From Paludibacter sp963678465 (GTDB lineage: Bacteria; Bacteroidota; Bacteroidia; Bacteroidales; Paludibacteraceae): a stretch of 64,000 bases of DNA. Location: positions 2,418,001 to 2,482,000 of the forward strand of contig OY782858.1 of assembly GCA_963678465.1 (NCBI GenBank), given 5' to 3'. A model generated the notes under the pieces. It was not told the DNA's origin. It saw only the letters and a list, made by a program, of their open reading frames with translations, and searched no databases. This document shows, one piece after another, positions 7,103 to 15,806 of this stretch. Position 1 is the first letter of the stretch; each line of letters begins with the position of its first letter. A program made the position numbers and the translations under genes.

Positions 7103-8067
7103 GTATTTCCTATTTTATCGTTTAGTTGCCATTTAGGAGGAAAAAATAAGTCTATTGTTGGTTTCCCTGATTTATATTTTTGTTTAATTCGTTTGTTGTC
7201 AACTTGAAGTTCCGGCATTTTTGCCCTCAAATACTTATCAGTTTCACAGAAACAATTTTGAATATCGATTAAAGTTGGCTGTCGTCCAAATAAGTTCTTA
7301 AAATCAGTAAATCCATATTTTTGTTGGTATTTTTCGAAATTGTTATGTGTATATCTTATTGCGTCCTCAAAGGAAGATTTGCCAAGAGGATAAAAACATT
7401 TCTTAATTCCTCTTATCGAACCAATGCCTGCTTTGACAAAAGTATCTTCGCTGAAGTCAATTACTGGAGAATAATTCAAATCAATGGTATATTGATAAGC
7501 TAAAAAGTCACCAATAAATGATCGTTCTCTCAATAATTGATAAACTTTTTCTAATGACTTAGCGGTAACTATTTTTTCTAGTGTTTTTCCTTTGACAATT
7601 TCATCTTGAACCATTTGAAGCCATTTCTCATGTTTAAATGTCAAATGGTTATATTTAGAATGAGTACCTGTCATCATATACGCATTATTATATATCGGCG
7701 TTTGAGACATCTTCTCACTCAATAAACTATTAACTTTTGGCAAATCAAAGTTCTTAATTGAGATTGCACCAATTTTACTTTCAAGATACTCCCAAGTTTC
7801 AATTTTATTGAATATCTTGAAAATTAAAACCCTAAATAGTACATCTCTTTCATCAAATCCTTCAAGTCTATCGTATATTACATTTTTAATCAGGTATTGA
7901 CTAATTCTATCTGAAGCTCTATAAACATTGGTAAATTTATTTTCTTTTAAAATTAAATCATTCGTCCAGGGCTGCTTATTTGAGTCATATTTATTCCAAA
8001 ATATATTCATTCTTTCTTGAATGAAATAAAAATAATATTTAAAAACTTCATCGTTAACTTGCAACAT
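7063..8067 (-). CDS. HMUDK-helical/alpha-glutamyl-putrescinyl-thymine pyrophosphorylase-like protein
   Basis: 334 residues. The N-terminal motifs QERMNIFWNK (17-26), PWTNDLIL (33-40) and KFTNVYRASDR (44-54) match the helical domain of the hydroxymethyl-dU DNA kinase / alpha-glutamyl-putrescinyl-thymine pyrophosphorylase group (Iyer and Aravind's aGPT-Pplase families). In phages these proteins act on pyrophosphorylated hmU in DNA and replace it with an amino-acid or polyamine adduct. No P-loop kinase domain is present, so this is the stand-alone form. A Cys-containing C-terminal region (FCETDKYLRAKMPEL) follows. It is the promoter-proximal gene of the operon, starting near 8067 behind a structured leader. 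The exact reaction is not known, and it may also bind DNA. Confidence 0.7.
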   Translation of the reverse strand: MLQVNDEVFKYYFYFIQERMNIFWNKYDSNKQPWTNDLILKENKFTNVYRASDRISQYLIKNVIYDRLEGFDERDVLFRVLIFKIFNKIETWEYLESKIGAISIKNFDLPKVNSLLSEKMSQTPIYNNAYMMTGTHSKYNHLTFKHEKWLQMVQDEIVKGKTLEKIVTAKSLEKVYQLLRERSFIGDFLAYQYTIDLNYSPVIDFSEDTFVKAGIGSIRGIKKCFYPLGKSSFEDAIRYTHNNFEKYQQKYGFTDFKNLFGRQPTLIDIQNCFCETDKYLRAKMPELQVDNKRIKQKYKSGKPTIDLFFPPKWQLNDKIGNTCIQKNIQGLIPF

Positions 8068-8111
8068 AAGAATGAATTAAATTAATATTTTTGTATTGAT
8101 ATTTAATTTCA

Positions 8112-8216
8112 AACCACAGGTATTCCCATTGCTCGGGAACAAGGAAGGAAGTCCATACCGGGAAACAGCGTTACCGGCAGGGGGTTCGGATAGAGATCCG
8201 GGGGTGAGGTGACAGT
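8112..8216 (-). other. GC-rich structured leader of the TIR/Nmad operon
   Basis: Between the candidate promoter (8280-8310) and the first gene (8067), about 105 nt are markedly GC-rich in an AT-rich setting. Short inverted repeats follow one another: TTCCC/GGGAA around 8125-8141, CCGG/CCGG around 8157-8176 and GGAT/ATCC around 8188-8199. The GGGGGTGAGGT end (near 8201-8211) also occurs twice at 13750-13785, so part of it is a dispersed repeat. It may be a regulatory RNA structure or simply an inserted repeat. An open frame across it looks non-coding. Confidence 0.4.
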
Positions 8217-8279
8217 TCATAACAGATCGTTTTTTCAGAAAAAAAATACAGAATAAGGCAAACGTAAACATTGATTTTG

Positions 8280-8310
8280 CAAATTTACATAATTCACTTA
8301 AAAAAGCAAG
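8280..8310 (-). promoter_or_regulatory. Candidate Bacteroidota promoter of the TIR/Nmad operon
   Basis: On the minus strand TAAATTTG (8287-8280) fits the -7 consensus TAnnTTTG, with TTG (8309-8307) 19 nt upstream as a -33 element. A second weaker -7 candidate, TACGTTTG, lies at 8266-8259. Transcription would start near 8270 and give a leader of about 200 nt. Confidence 0.4.
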
Positions 8311-8361
8311 TGTTTTGCAAACTATTTATAAACATTCCTAATCATTCAGGGGGGCAGATAC

Positions 8362-8397
8362 AAAAAAAGCAGTCCCAAGCCTGCGCCCGGAACTGCC
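8362..8397 (-). terminator. Intrinsic terminator of the Fn3-like gene
   Basis: On the minus strand GCAGTTCC pairs with GGGACTGC (one wobble) around a GC-rich loop, followed by seven T. It lies about 80 nt after the stop of the 8478-9104 gene. Confidence 0.7.
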
Positions 8398-8477
8398 TTT
8401 ATTAATTATGAAACGCCCAACCCTGATAAAACAAATTGCACCTTACTCCACCCGAACAAACGCTCCCGAACCTTAGC

Positions 8478-9104
8478 TTACATTACGAAACTCGAAATTT
8501 CGAAACTCCATGCCCGCTTAGGACTTGAACCAACACCTGCTACCTGAAATGCATATTGTTGCCCTTGCACAAGTCCTTCAAGCGTGATTTTATGCTTTGG
8601 AGTTGTTAACTTTTCATAAAACACAGGATCTGTTTTAGGCAACTTACAGTAACGCACTTCGTAACTCCGTGCATGTTCCACTACATCCCAGTTCAGATCC
8701 AAACTACCTGCTGTTTTACCGGGTTTTACACTTACATTACCAGGCTGATCAAGTATTTCGATCGGTGTCGGAGTCGGTTTCCGGTTCATGTCGAATCCCG
8801 AACTTAATATCTGTACTTCATCACCTTTACTTATATTCTGTACCAAACGACCGGCTTCACAAAGCAATTCTACAAGAGCAGCACGGGCTAAGTTCTTCTC
8901 TGCAGTTAATTTCCTGTTACCAGCGGCCATTTGGGCCAGCAAATCATCGAATGTTACAACAGCAGCTTTAATTGCCGTAACATTAGGAGCCAATGATGGA
9001 AAATAAGTATTTCCATCCAAACTTGTAGCCACTGTCGAAGCCTTTACACTCAACTCGGCATCAACATATTGATTCGTTGAGAAATCTAAACTAACTTTAT
9101 TCAT
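8478..9104 (-). CDS. Fibronectin type III-like domain protein
   Basis: 208 residues, no signal peptide. The N-terminal part (about 1-105) is helical with FDDLLAQMAAGNRKLTAEKN and resembles a widespread hypothetical Bacteroidota family. After the proline-rich linker RKPTPTPIEILDQP, residues about 120-205 form an Fn3-like beta sandwich: GSLDLNWDVVEHARSYEVRY (Trp and Tyr core residues) and LEGLVQGQQYAFQVAGVG, the YxFxV strand before the C-terminus. Such proteins are usually annotated only as Fn3-domain proteins. The gene is monocistronic, has a good terminator and is followed upstream by the AT-rich minisatellite. Function unknown. Confidence 0.75.
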   Translation of the reverse strand: MNKVSLDFSTNQYVDAELSVKASTVATSLDGNTYFPSLAPNVTAIKAAVVTFDDLLAQMAAGNRKLTAEKNLARAALVELLCEAGRLVQNISKGDEVQILSSGFDMNRKPTPTPIEILDQPGNVSVKPGKTAGSLDLNWDVVEHARSYEVRYCKLPKTDPVFYEKLTTPKHKITLEGLVQGQQYAFQVAGVGSSPKRAWSFEISSFVM

Positions 9105-9194
9105 AAATAATTGATTTTATGATAAATACTATAACAACTACGAACATTAAAACATAAAAAAAAGAATTTTACCTGAAAGGAAAAGAAAAATCAC

Positions 9195-9600
9195 ATAAAG
9201 GAAACTGAATTTAATTGTTGTGATTTCCGATTTCACGATTATGAAATTGAATTTCATGAATATTAAATTGAATTTCACGATCATTAAATTGAATTTAATT
9301 GTTGTGATTTTTGATTTCACGATTATGAAATTGAATTTCATGAATATTAAATTGGATTTAATTGTTGTGATTTTTGATTTCACAATCATGAAATTGAATT
9401 TCATGAATATTAATTTGGATTTAATTGTTGTGATTTTTGATTTCACGATTATGAAATTGAATTTCATGAATATTAAATTGAATTTCACGATCATTAATTT
9501 GAATTTAATGATTGTGATTTTTCGTATCATGATCGTGAAAAAAGCATTCCTTTTCATTAAAATGAATGTCATGGCTGCTAAATGACAAATCAGATAAATG
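9195..9600. repeat. 21-bp-period AT-rich minisatellite
   Basis: About 17-18 degenerate tandem copies of a 21-bp unit with core AAATTGAATTT, alternating with a GTTGTGATTTTTGATTT variant; higher-order blocks of 63 bp recur. Because 21 is divisible by three and the units lack stops, long open frames exist on both strands (plus 9220-9585, minus 9147-9752), encoding monotonous heptads such as FTIMKLN and FMNIKLN. Many units contain an odd palindrome (ATGAAATT-G-AATTTCAT). I treat it as repeat DNA, not a gene. Confidence 0.85.
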
Positions 9601-9829
9601 AAGCGGAAATTAATTGTCGTGAAACTCATTTTCCTTATCAGTAAATTTAATTTGTAGTACAGGGTCCAGCATGTCAAAGAGCGTTGATTGCGAATAGTGT
9701 TGCAAAAATAAAGCCCCCAAAAAGTTAAAGCAATATTACATTGTACTTTCAATAGTTAAAGTTGCACCTAACCCCAATTTTTCTACCCTGAGGATTTGCC
9801 TCTGCCTGCTACAAGGCAAGTAGGACGAG

Positions 9830-12800
9830 TGTAACACTTAATAGATTTAATTAAAGCATGAAAACTTACTGAATAGTATTATTTCTGATAAATATCGAAC
9901 TGCGTAGATGTCCCCTTTATAAGGGGACGAGCGAAGCGGAGGGGTTTCCTGGTTTTAAACACAAATAAATCTCCTGCAATTCACTATCTTTTCTTTTTCT
10001 TCTGATGCTGTAATTCTGTAAATTACAATTTAGACATCGGAGCAGTTTGGAAATTGATATTTTAACCCCTCCCCCTGCGGGTACTCCCCTTAAAACAAGG
10101 GGAGATCATTGTCCGCGAGAAACAGTACACCTAATAAATCTAATTGAAGTCTGAAACTTTACTAAATAGTATTATTTCTGATAAATATCGAACTGCGTAG
10201 ATGTCCCCTTTATAAGGGGACGAGCGAAGCAGAGGGGTTTCCTGGTTTTAAACACAAATAAATCTCCTGCATTTCACTATCCTTTCTTTTTCTTCTGATG
10301 CCATAATGCTGTAAATTACTATTCAGACATCGGAGCAGTTCGGAAATTGATATTTTAACCCCTCCCCCTGCGGGTACTCCCCTTAAAATAAGGGGAGATC
10401 CGGATACGCGGGTATCTGTAACACTTAATAGATTTAATTAAAGCATGAAACCTTACTGAATAGTATTATTTCTGATAAATATCGAACTGCGTAGATGTCC
10501 CCTTTACAAGGGGACGAGCGAAGCGGAGGGGTTTCCTGGTTTTAAACACAAATAAATCTCCTGCAATTCACTATCTTTTCTTTTTCTTCTGATGCCATAA
10601 TGCTGCAAATTACTATTCAGACATCGGAGCAGTTCAGGAATTGATATTTTAACCCCTCCCCCTGCGGGTACTCCCCTTAAAATAAGGGGAGATCCGGATA
10701 CGCGGGCATCTGTAACACTTAATAGATTTAATTAAAGCATGAAACCTTACTGAATAGTATTATTTCTGATAAATATCGAACTGCGTAGATGTCCCCTTTA
10801 TAAGGGGACGAGCGAAGCAGAGGGGTTTCCTGGTTTTAAACACAAATAAATCTCCTGCATTTCACTATCCTTTCTTTTTCTTCTGATGCCATAATGCTGT
10901 AAATTACTATTCAGACATCGGAGCAGTTCGGAAATTGATATTTTAACCCCTCCCCCTGCGGGTACTCCCCTTAAAATAAGGGGAGATCCGGATACGCGGG
11001 TATCTGTAACACTTAATAGATTTAATTAAAGCATGAAAACTTACTGAATAGTATTATTTCTGATAAATATCGAACTGCGTAGATGTCCCCTTTATAAGGG
11101 GACGAGCGAAGCGGAGGGGTTTCCTGGTTTTAAACACAAATAAATCTCCTGCAATTCACTATCTTTTCTTTTTCTTCTGATGCCATAATGCTGCAAATTA
11201 CTATTCAGACATCGGAGCAGTTCAGGAATTGATATTTTAACCCCTCCCCCTGCGGGTACTCCCCTTAAAATAAGGGGAGATCCGGATACGCGGGCATCTG
11301 TAACACTTAATAGATTTAATTAAAGCATGAAACCTTACTGAATAGTATTATTTCTGATAAATATCGAACTGCGTAGATGTCCCCTTTATAAGGGGACGAG
11401 CGAAGCAGAGGGGTTTCCTGGTTTTAAACACAAATAAATCTCCTGCATTTCACTATCTTTTCTTTTTCTTCTGATGCTATAATGCTGTAAATTACAATTC
11501 AGACATCGTGGCAGTTCGGAAATTGATATTTTAACCCCTCCCCCTGCGGGTACTCCCCTTAAAATAAGGGGAGATCCGGATACGCGGGTATCTGTAACAC
11601 TTAATAGATTTAATTAAAGCATGAAAACTTACTGAATAGTATTATTTCTGATAAATATCGAACTGCGTAGATGTCCCCTTTATAAGGGGACGAGCGAAGC
11701 GGAGGGGTTTCCTGGTTTTAAACACAAATAAATCTCCTTCAATTCACTATCCTTTCTTTTTCTTCTGATGCTGTAATTCTGTAAATTACAATTTAGACAT
11801 CGGAGCAGTTTGGAAATTGATATTTTAACCCCTCCCCCTGCGGGTACTCCCCTTAAAATAAGGGGAGATCCGGATACGCGGGTATCTGTAACACTTAATA
11901 GATTTAATTAAAGCATGAAAACTTACTGAATAGTATTATTTCTGATAAATATCGAACTGCGTAGATGTCCCCTTTATAAGGGGACGAGCGAAGCGGAGGG
12001 GTTTCCTGGTTTTAAACACAAATAAATCTCCTGCAATTCACTATCTTTTCTTTTTCTTCTGATGCCATAATTCTGCAAATTACTATTCAGACATCGTGAC
12101 AGTTCAGGAATTGATATTTTAACCCCTCCCCCTGCGGGTACTCCCCTTAAAATAAGGGGAGATCCGGATACGCGGGTATCTGTAACACTTAATAGATTTA
12201 ATTAAAGCATGAAAACTTACTGAATAGTATTATTTCTGATAAATATCGAACTGCGTAGATGTCCCCTTTATAAGGGGACGAGCGAAGCGGAGGGGTTTCC
12301 TGGTTTTAAACACAAATAAATCTCCTGCAATTCACTATCCTTTCTTTTTCTTCTGATGCCATAATGCTGTAAATTACTATTCAGACATCGGAGCAGTTCA
12401 GAAATTAGAATTTTAACCCCTCCCCCTGCGGGTACTCCCCTTAAAATAAGGGGAGATCCGGATACGCGGGTATCTGTAACACTTAATAGATTTAATTAAA
12501 GCATGAAAACTTACTGAATAGTATTATTTCTGATAAATATCGAACTGCGTAGATGTCCCCTTTATAAGGGGACGAGCGAAGCGGAGGGGTTTCCTGGTTT
12601 TAAACACAAATAAATCTCCTGCAATTCACTATCTTTTCTTTTTCTTCTGATGCCATAATGCTGCAAATTACTATTCAGACATCGGAGCAGTTCAGGAATT
12701 GATATTTTAACCCCTCCCCCTGCGGGTACTCCCCTTAAAATAAGGGGAGATCCGGATACGCGGGCATCTGTAACACTTAATAGATTTAATTAAAGCATGA

Positions 12801-13650
12801 AACCTTACTGAATAGTATTATTTCTGATAAATATCGAACTGCGTAGATGTCCCCTTTATAAGGGGACGAGCGAAGCGGAGGGGTTTCCTGGTTTTAAACA
12901 CAAATAAATCTCCTGCAATTCACTATCCTTTCTTTTTCTTCCGATGCTATAATTCTGTAAATTACAATTCAGACATCGGAGCAGTTCAGGAATTGATATT
13001 TTAACCCCTCCCCCTGCGGGTACTCCACTAAAAAAAAGTGGAGATCCGGATACGCGGGTATCTGTAACACTTAATAGATTTAATTAAAGCATGAAAACTT
13101 ACTGAATAGTATTATTTCTGATAAATATCGAACTGCGTAGATGTCCCCTTTATAAGGGGACGAGCGAAGCGGAGGGGTTTCCTGGTTTTAAACACAAATA
13201 AATCTCCTGCAATTCACTATCTTTTCTTTTTCTTCTGATGCTATAATGCTGTAAATTACAATTCAGACATCGTGGCAGTTCGGAAATTGATATTTTAACC
13301 CCTCCCCCTGCGGGTACTCCCCTTAAAATAAGGGGAGATCCGGATACGCGGGTATCTGTAACACTTAATAGATTTAATTAAAGCATGAAAACTTACTGAA
13401 TAGTATTATTTCTGATAAATATCGAACTGCGTAGATGTCCCCTTTATAAGGGGACGAGCGAAGCGGAGGGGTTTCCTGGTTTTAAACACAAATAAATCTC
13501 CTGCAATTCACTATCCTTTCTTTTTCTTCTGATGCTATAATTCTGTAAATTACTATTCAGACATCGTGGCAATTCGGAAATTAGAATTTGAACCCCTCCC
13601 ACTGCGGGTACTCCACTAAAAAAAAGTGGAGATCCTGATGCGCGGGTATT
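9830..13650 (+). repeat. Tandem array, 13 copies of a 294-bp non-coding unit
   Basis: The marker CGAACTGCGTAGATG recurs at 9896, 10189, 10483, 10777, 11071, 11365, 11659, 11953, 12247, 12541, 12835, 13129 and 13423, i.e. every 294 bp (first interval 293). The array length of 3821 bp equals 13 units. Each unit contains two GC-rich motifs in inverted orientation about 170 bp apart: AAGGGGACGAGCGAAGCGG... and its reverse-like partner ending GGGTACTCCCCTT. The AT-rich spacer also holds conserved tracts. Copies are nearly identical; units 2-3 and 4-5 share variants, so part of the array grew by a 588-bp dimer. No open frame of coding appearance exists. The last unit is the most diverged. Confidence 0.95.
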
Positions 13651-13728
13651 CCGGATAAAAATGTAGTTTAAAAAGACTTGAAAACAAAAAGAAATTACTT
13701 TTTCCCACCAATTCCCGCACTTCAACTA

Positions 13729-13792
13729 TCCCCTCTCCTCGGGAGAGGGGCTGGGGGTGAGGTCTGAGAGGGGCCGGGGGTGAGGTCTGAAA
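13729..13792. repeat. GC-rich dispersed repeat, duplicated GGGGGTGAGGTCTGA motif
   Basis: CCCCTCTCC/GGAGAGGGG forms a hairpin, followed by two copies of a GGGGGTGAGGTCTGA element about 30 bp apart. The same GGGGGTGAGGT string occurs in the operon leader near 8201-8211. The rest of 13651-14040 holds no gene. Confidence 0.6.
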
Positions 13793-13887
13793 CACAACAA
13801 TCCAGCACTTTCGGCATTATTTTTACTTTTATTCAACAAAATATAAAAATATTTGCCTTTTTGTAATGTAAATACAAAAAATAGAAA

Positions 13888-13895
13888 TAATTTTG
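13888..13895 (+). promoter_or_regulatory. Candidate -7 box TAATTTTG for the PAS-like gene
   Basis: TAATTTTG fits TAnnTTTG and would give a leader of about 140 nt before the ATG at 14041. No well-spaced -33 TTG was found (the nearest is 24 nt away). Confidence 0.35.
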
Positions 13896-14040
13896 CATCG
13901 CATTAAGCAGCAAGTGGTTCAGGCCTGTTTTTCGAACCATGAACTTTACACCTGCGCACAACCATAAACCAAAGCCTCACACTACTGTTTACTGCATCTC
14001 ATTGTATCGTTTTTTATTTATAACCTTAATTTAAAACACA

Positions 14041-14826
14041 ATGAACGCCTACAACCAATTACAGGCAATGTATGCACGCCGGAAAAATTTACTGACGAAC
14101 CATACCAACATTATTCGCGACGACGAAGACCTGCTTCCTGCATCAAAAAGAGCTGAACTCAACCAACAGGCACTCCACAACGAAATGTCATTAGTGTTGA
14201 TCGATCTTCACTACAGCCGTTTCATTTTTATCAGTTCGCACCTTAAAGATTGTTTACCCGCAGTGACTACACGTATCGATGTACAGGATAACTGGGACGA
14301 TATTTATAAGCTTGTTCATCCCGACGACAGGTGTTTTTACTGCGAAAGCGATTGCAAAGGCTACAACTGTTTGATGAACGTCCCTCCTCACCTGCGTCAT
14401 TTATTCGAAATGAATTACGTCCTCCGTTTGAAAGAAATCAACGGATCATACGGCGCTTATTTGTTTCGTATCTATGTCTGGAAGAACGATGAACAGAATT
14501 GTCCGAGGATATTGGCCGGCGAATGCAGGCAATTACCGTTTTGTAAAGTGGACGATTTTACCCCACACCTCTGTTGCTGCATACTCACGGAAGACAGAAG
14601 GCAGGCAGCTCTTTTTCTGGAGATTTCAGGAAACGAAAAACAGTTGCAATCGCTCATCGACACCCTGAAGCATTACAACGACAAAGACAAAACAAAGGAA
14701 ACAGCCCAAAACACAAGGAAAGGTTATCAAACCCTGCGGAACAAATGCTCCCGTACCTATAAATGGCTGAACGTGGATAATATGGCCGATGCCTACCAGA
14801 TAGCCCGGCTGCTAAGATATATTTAG
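14041..14826 (+). CDS. PAS-like sensory protein of unknown function
   Basis: 261 residues, soluble. The central region reads like a PAS fold: LVLIDLHYSRFIFISSHLKD, DDIYKLVHPDDRCFY (the VHPDDR turn typical of PAS_3), then LRLKEINGSYGAYLFRIYVW and ILAGECRQLPF. The C-terminal 60 residues are basic and helical (TRKGYQTLRNKCSRTYKWLN, then DAYQIARLLRYI) and could be a degenerate DNA-binding or dimerisation segment. An unusual cysteine cluster occurs (CFYCESDCKGYNC and HLCCCIL). It stands alone between the 294-bp array and low-complexity DNA. The exact family is not recognised; a sensor or regulator role is inferred from the fold only. Confidence 0.5.
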   Translation: MNAYNQLQAMYARRKNLLTNHTNIIRDDEDLLPASKRAELNQQALHNEMSLVLIDLHYSRFIFISSHLKDCLPAVTTRIDVQDNWDDIYKLVHPDDRCFYCESDCKGYNCLMNVPPHLRHLFEMNYVLRLKEINGSYGAYLFRIYVWKNDEQNCPRILAGECRQLPFCKVDDFTPHLCCCILTEDRRQAALFLEISGNEKQLQSLIDTLKHYNDKDKTKETAQNTRKGYQTLRNKCSRTYKWLNVDNMADAYQIARLLRYI

Positions 14827-14837
14827 GGAAAAGAATT

Positions 14838-15290
14838 GTGTAAGCGTTGAATTGTTGAACTGTGGAATCGTTGAACTGTGGAATTGTGGAACTGTGTAAG
14901 CGTTGAATTGTTGGATATTCGGGGCGCGACTTTTAGTCGCACTCCGAATTTACAGTCTCCGGACTTTGTGGAATTGTGGAATTGTGGAACTGTTGAATTG
15001 TGAAACTGTGGAAGCGTTGAATTGTGGAAGCGTTGAATTGTGGAACTGTAAAATTCTCACCAGTCTCCAGTCTCCAGTCACCAGTCTCCAGACTTTCGAC
15101 CTTTGACATTAGACAAAAGACTGTGGAATATTCAATTATCAACTCACCAACTCCTCGAATCTTCAAATTCTTCAACTCCTCAAATTCTCGAATTCTCGAA
15201 TCTTCAAATTCTCAAATTCTTTAAATTCTTCAAATCCTCTGTCAAAACTAAAAACCCAAAACGCGGAACCCGGAACCCGAAACTTCCCCG
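14838..15290. repeat. Low-complexity short-phrase repeats (GTGGAATTGTTGAA-type and others)
   Basis: The stretch is made of reiterated 8-12 bp phrases: TTGAATTGTGGAACTG (14845-15050), CAGTCTC/CAGTCACC (15057-15092), TTTGACATTAGAC (near 15100-15115), TTCAAATTCTTCAA (15155-15235) and CGGAACCCGGAACCC (15262-15285). Open frames across it are fortuitous. Positions 15291-15534 hold nothing recognisable. Confidence 0.75.
14917..14949. repeat. Perfect-looking REP-like hairpin
   Basis: ATTCGGGGCGCGACT pairs with AGTCGCACTCCGAAT (15 pairs, one wobble, one mismatch) around a TTT loop. There is no following T-tract, so it is not a standard terminator; it sits inside the low-complexity region and resembles a palindromic repeat element. 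Confidence 0.6.
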
Positions 15291-15534
15291 TAAAATCAGT
15301 GAATTATGCAACATACTTATGGCACAGTGTAAGAATTCCGACACAAAAACTTATCATCTTTGTATAAAAACAAATAACACGAAACCAATGCCGTTCAGAC
15401 GGAACGCGTTGAATAAGAACTTAAAAAAAACAATAAAGTAAGTAGCAACAGAAGTTGACCTGTTTTCTAAACGTAAAACTCAGAAAAACAGACTCGCCAG
15501 CCCTCACTATTTACTTCTAACTATTTATTTCCAT

Positions 15535-15780
15535 ATGAAAAAACTAAAAGTAATTTTATTTTTTATACTCATGGCACTGATCACCATTGGATCAAGTTCA
15601 TGCATGGTACGTACGCACGAAAATCAGGGACGACACAGAGGTTGGTACAAAAACAATAACCGACACAATAAAAAAGTGTATGTCATTCAGGACAACCACC
15701 ACAAACAAGCCAAAGCGCCCCATCGGAAAAGTGGAAAGAAAAACAAATCGAATAAAAACCACAGGGATGCAAGAAGATAA
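15535..15780 (+). CDS. Small basic lipoprotein
   Basis: 81 residues. The N-terminus MKKLKVILFFILMALITIG is a signal sequence followed by SSSC, a type II signal peptidase-like lipobox in the form common in Bacteroidota. The mature part is rich in His, Asn, Lys and Arg (RHRGWYKNNNRHNKKVYV, then HRKSGKKNKSNKNHRDARR) with no known domain. It lies 26 nt upstream of the coiled-coil gene and may be co-transcribed. Function unknown; the basic tail could interact with envelope polymers or nucleic acid, which is speculation. Confidence 0.65.
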   Translation: MKKLKVILFFILMALITIGSSSCMVRTHENQGRHRGWYKNNNRHNKKVYVIQDNHHKQAKAPHRKSGKKNKSNKNHRDARR

Positions 15781-15806
15781 AACATCCAACTAAAAACAAA
15801 AATATT

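Noticed and set aside
8077..8271. 64-codon minus-strand frame in the operon leader
   Set aside because: It covers GC-rich repeat-like DNA and a candidate promoter; no protein family resemblance.
9147..9752. Minus-strand frame of 201 codons and plus-strand frame of 121 codons in the minisatellite
   Set aside because: Both result from the 21-bp period without stops; the predicted proteins are monotonous heptads with no start context.
9830..13650. CRISPR array
   Set aside because: Units are 294 bp and nearly identical along their whole length; there are no 20-40 bp unique spacers and no cas genes nearby.
13444..13725. 93-codon minus-strand frame at the array end
   Set aside because: It runs through the last repeat unit and adjacent intergenic DNA and has no protein-like features.
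15103..15441. 112-codon frame in the phrase-repeat region
   Set aside because: It consists of low-complexity repeats such as SSNSSTPQILEFSN and has no homology pattern.
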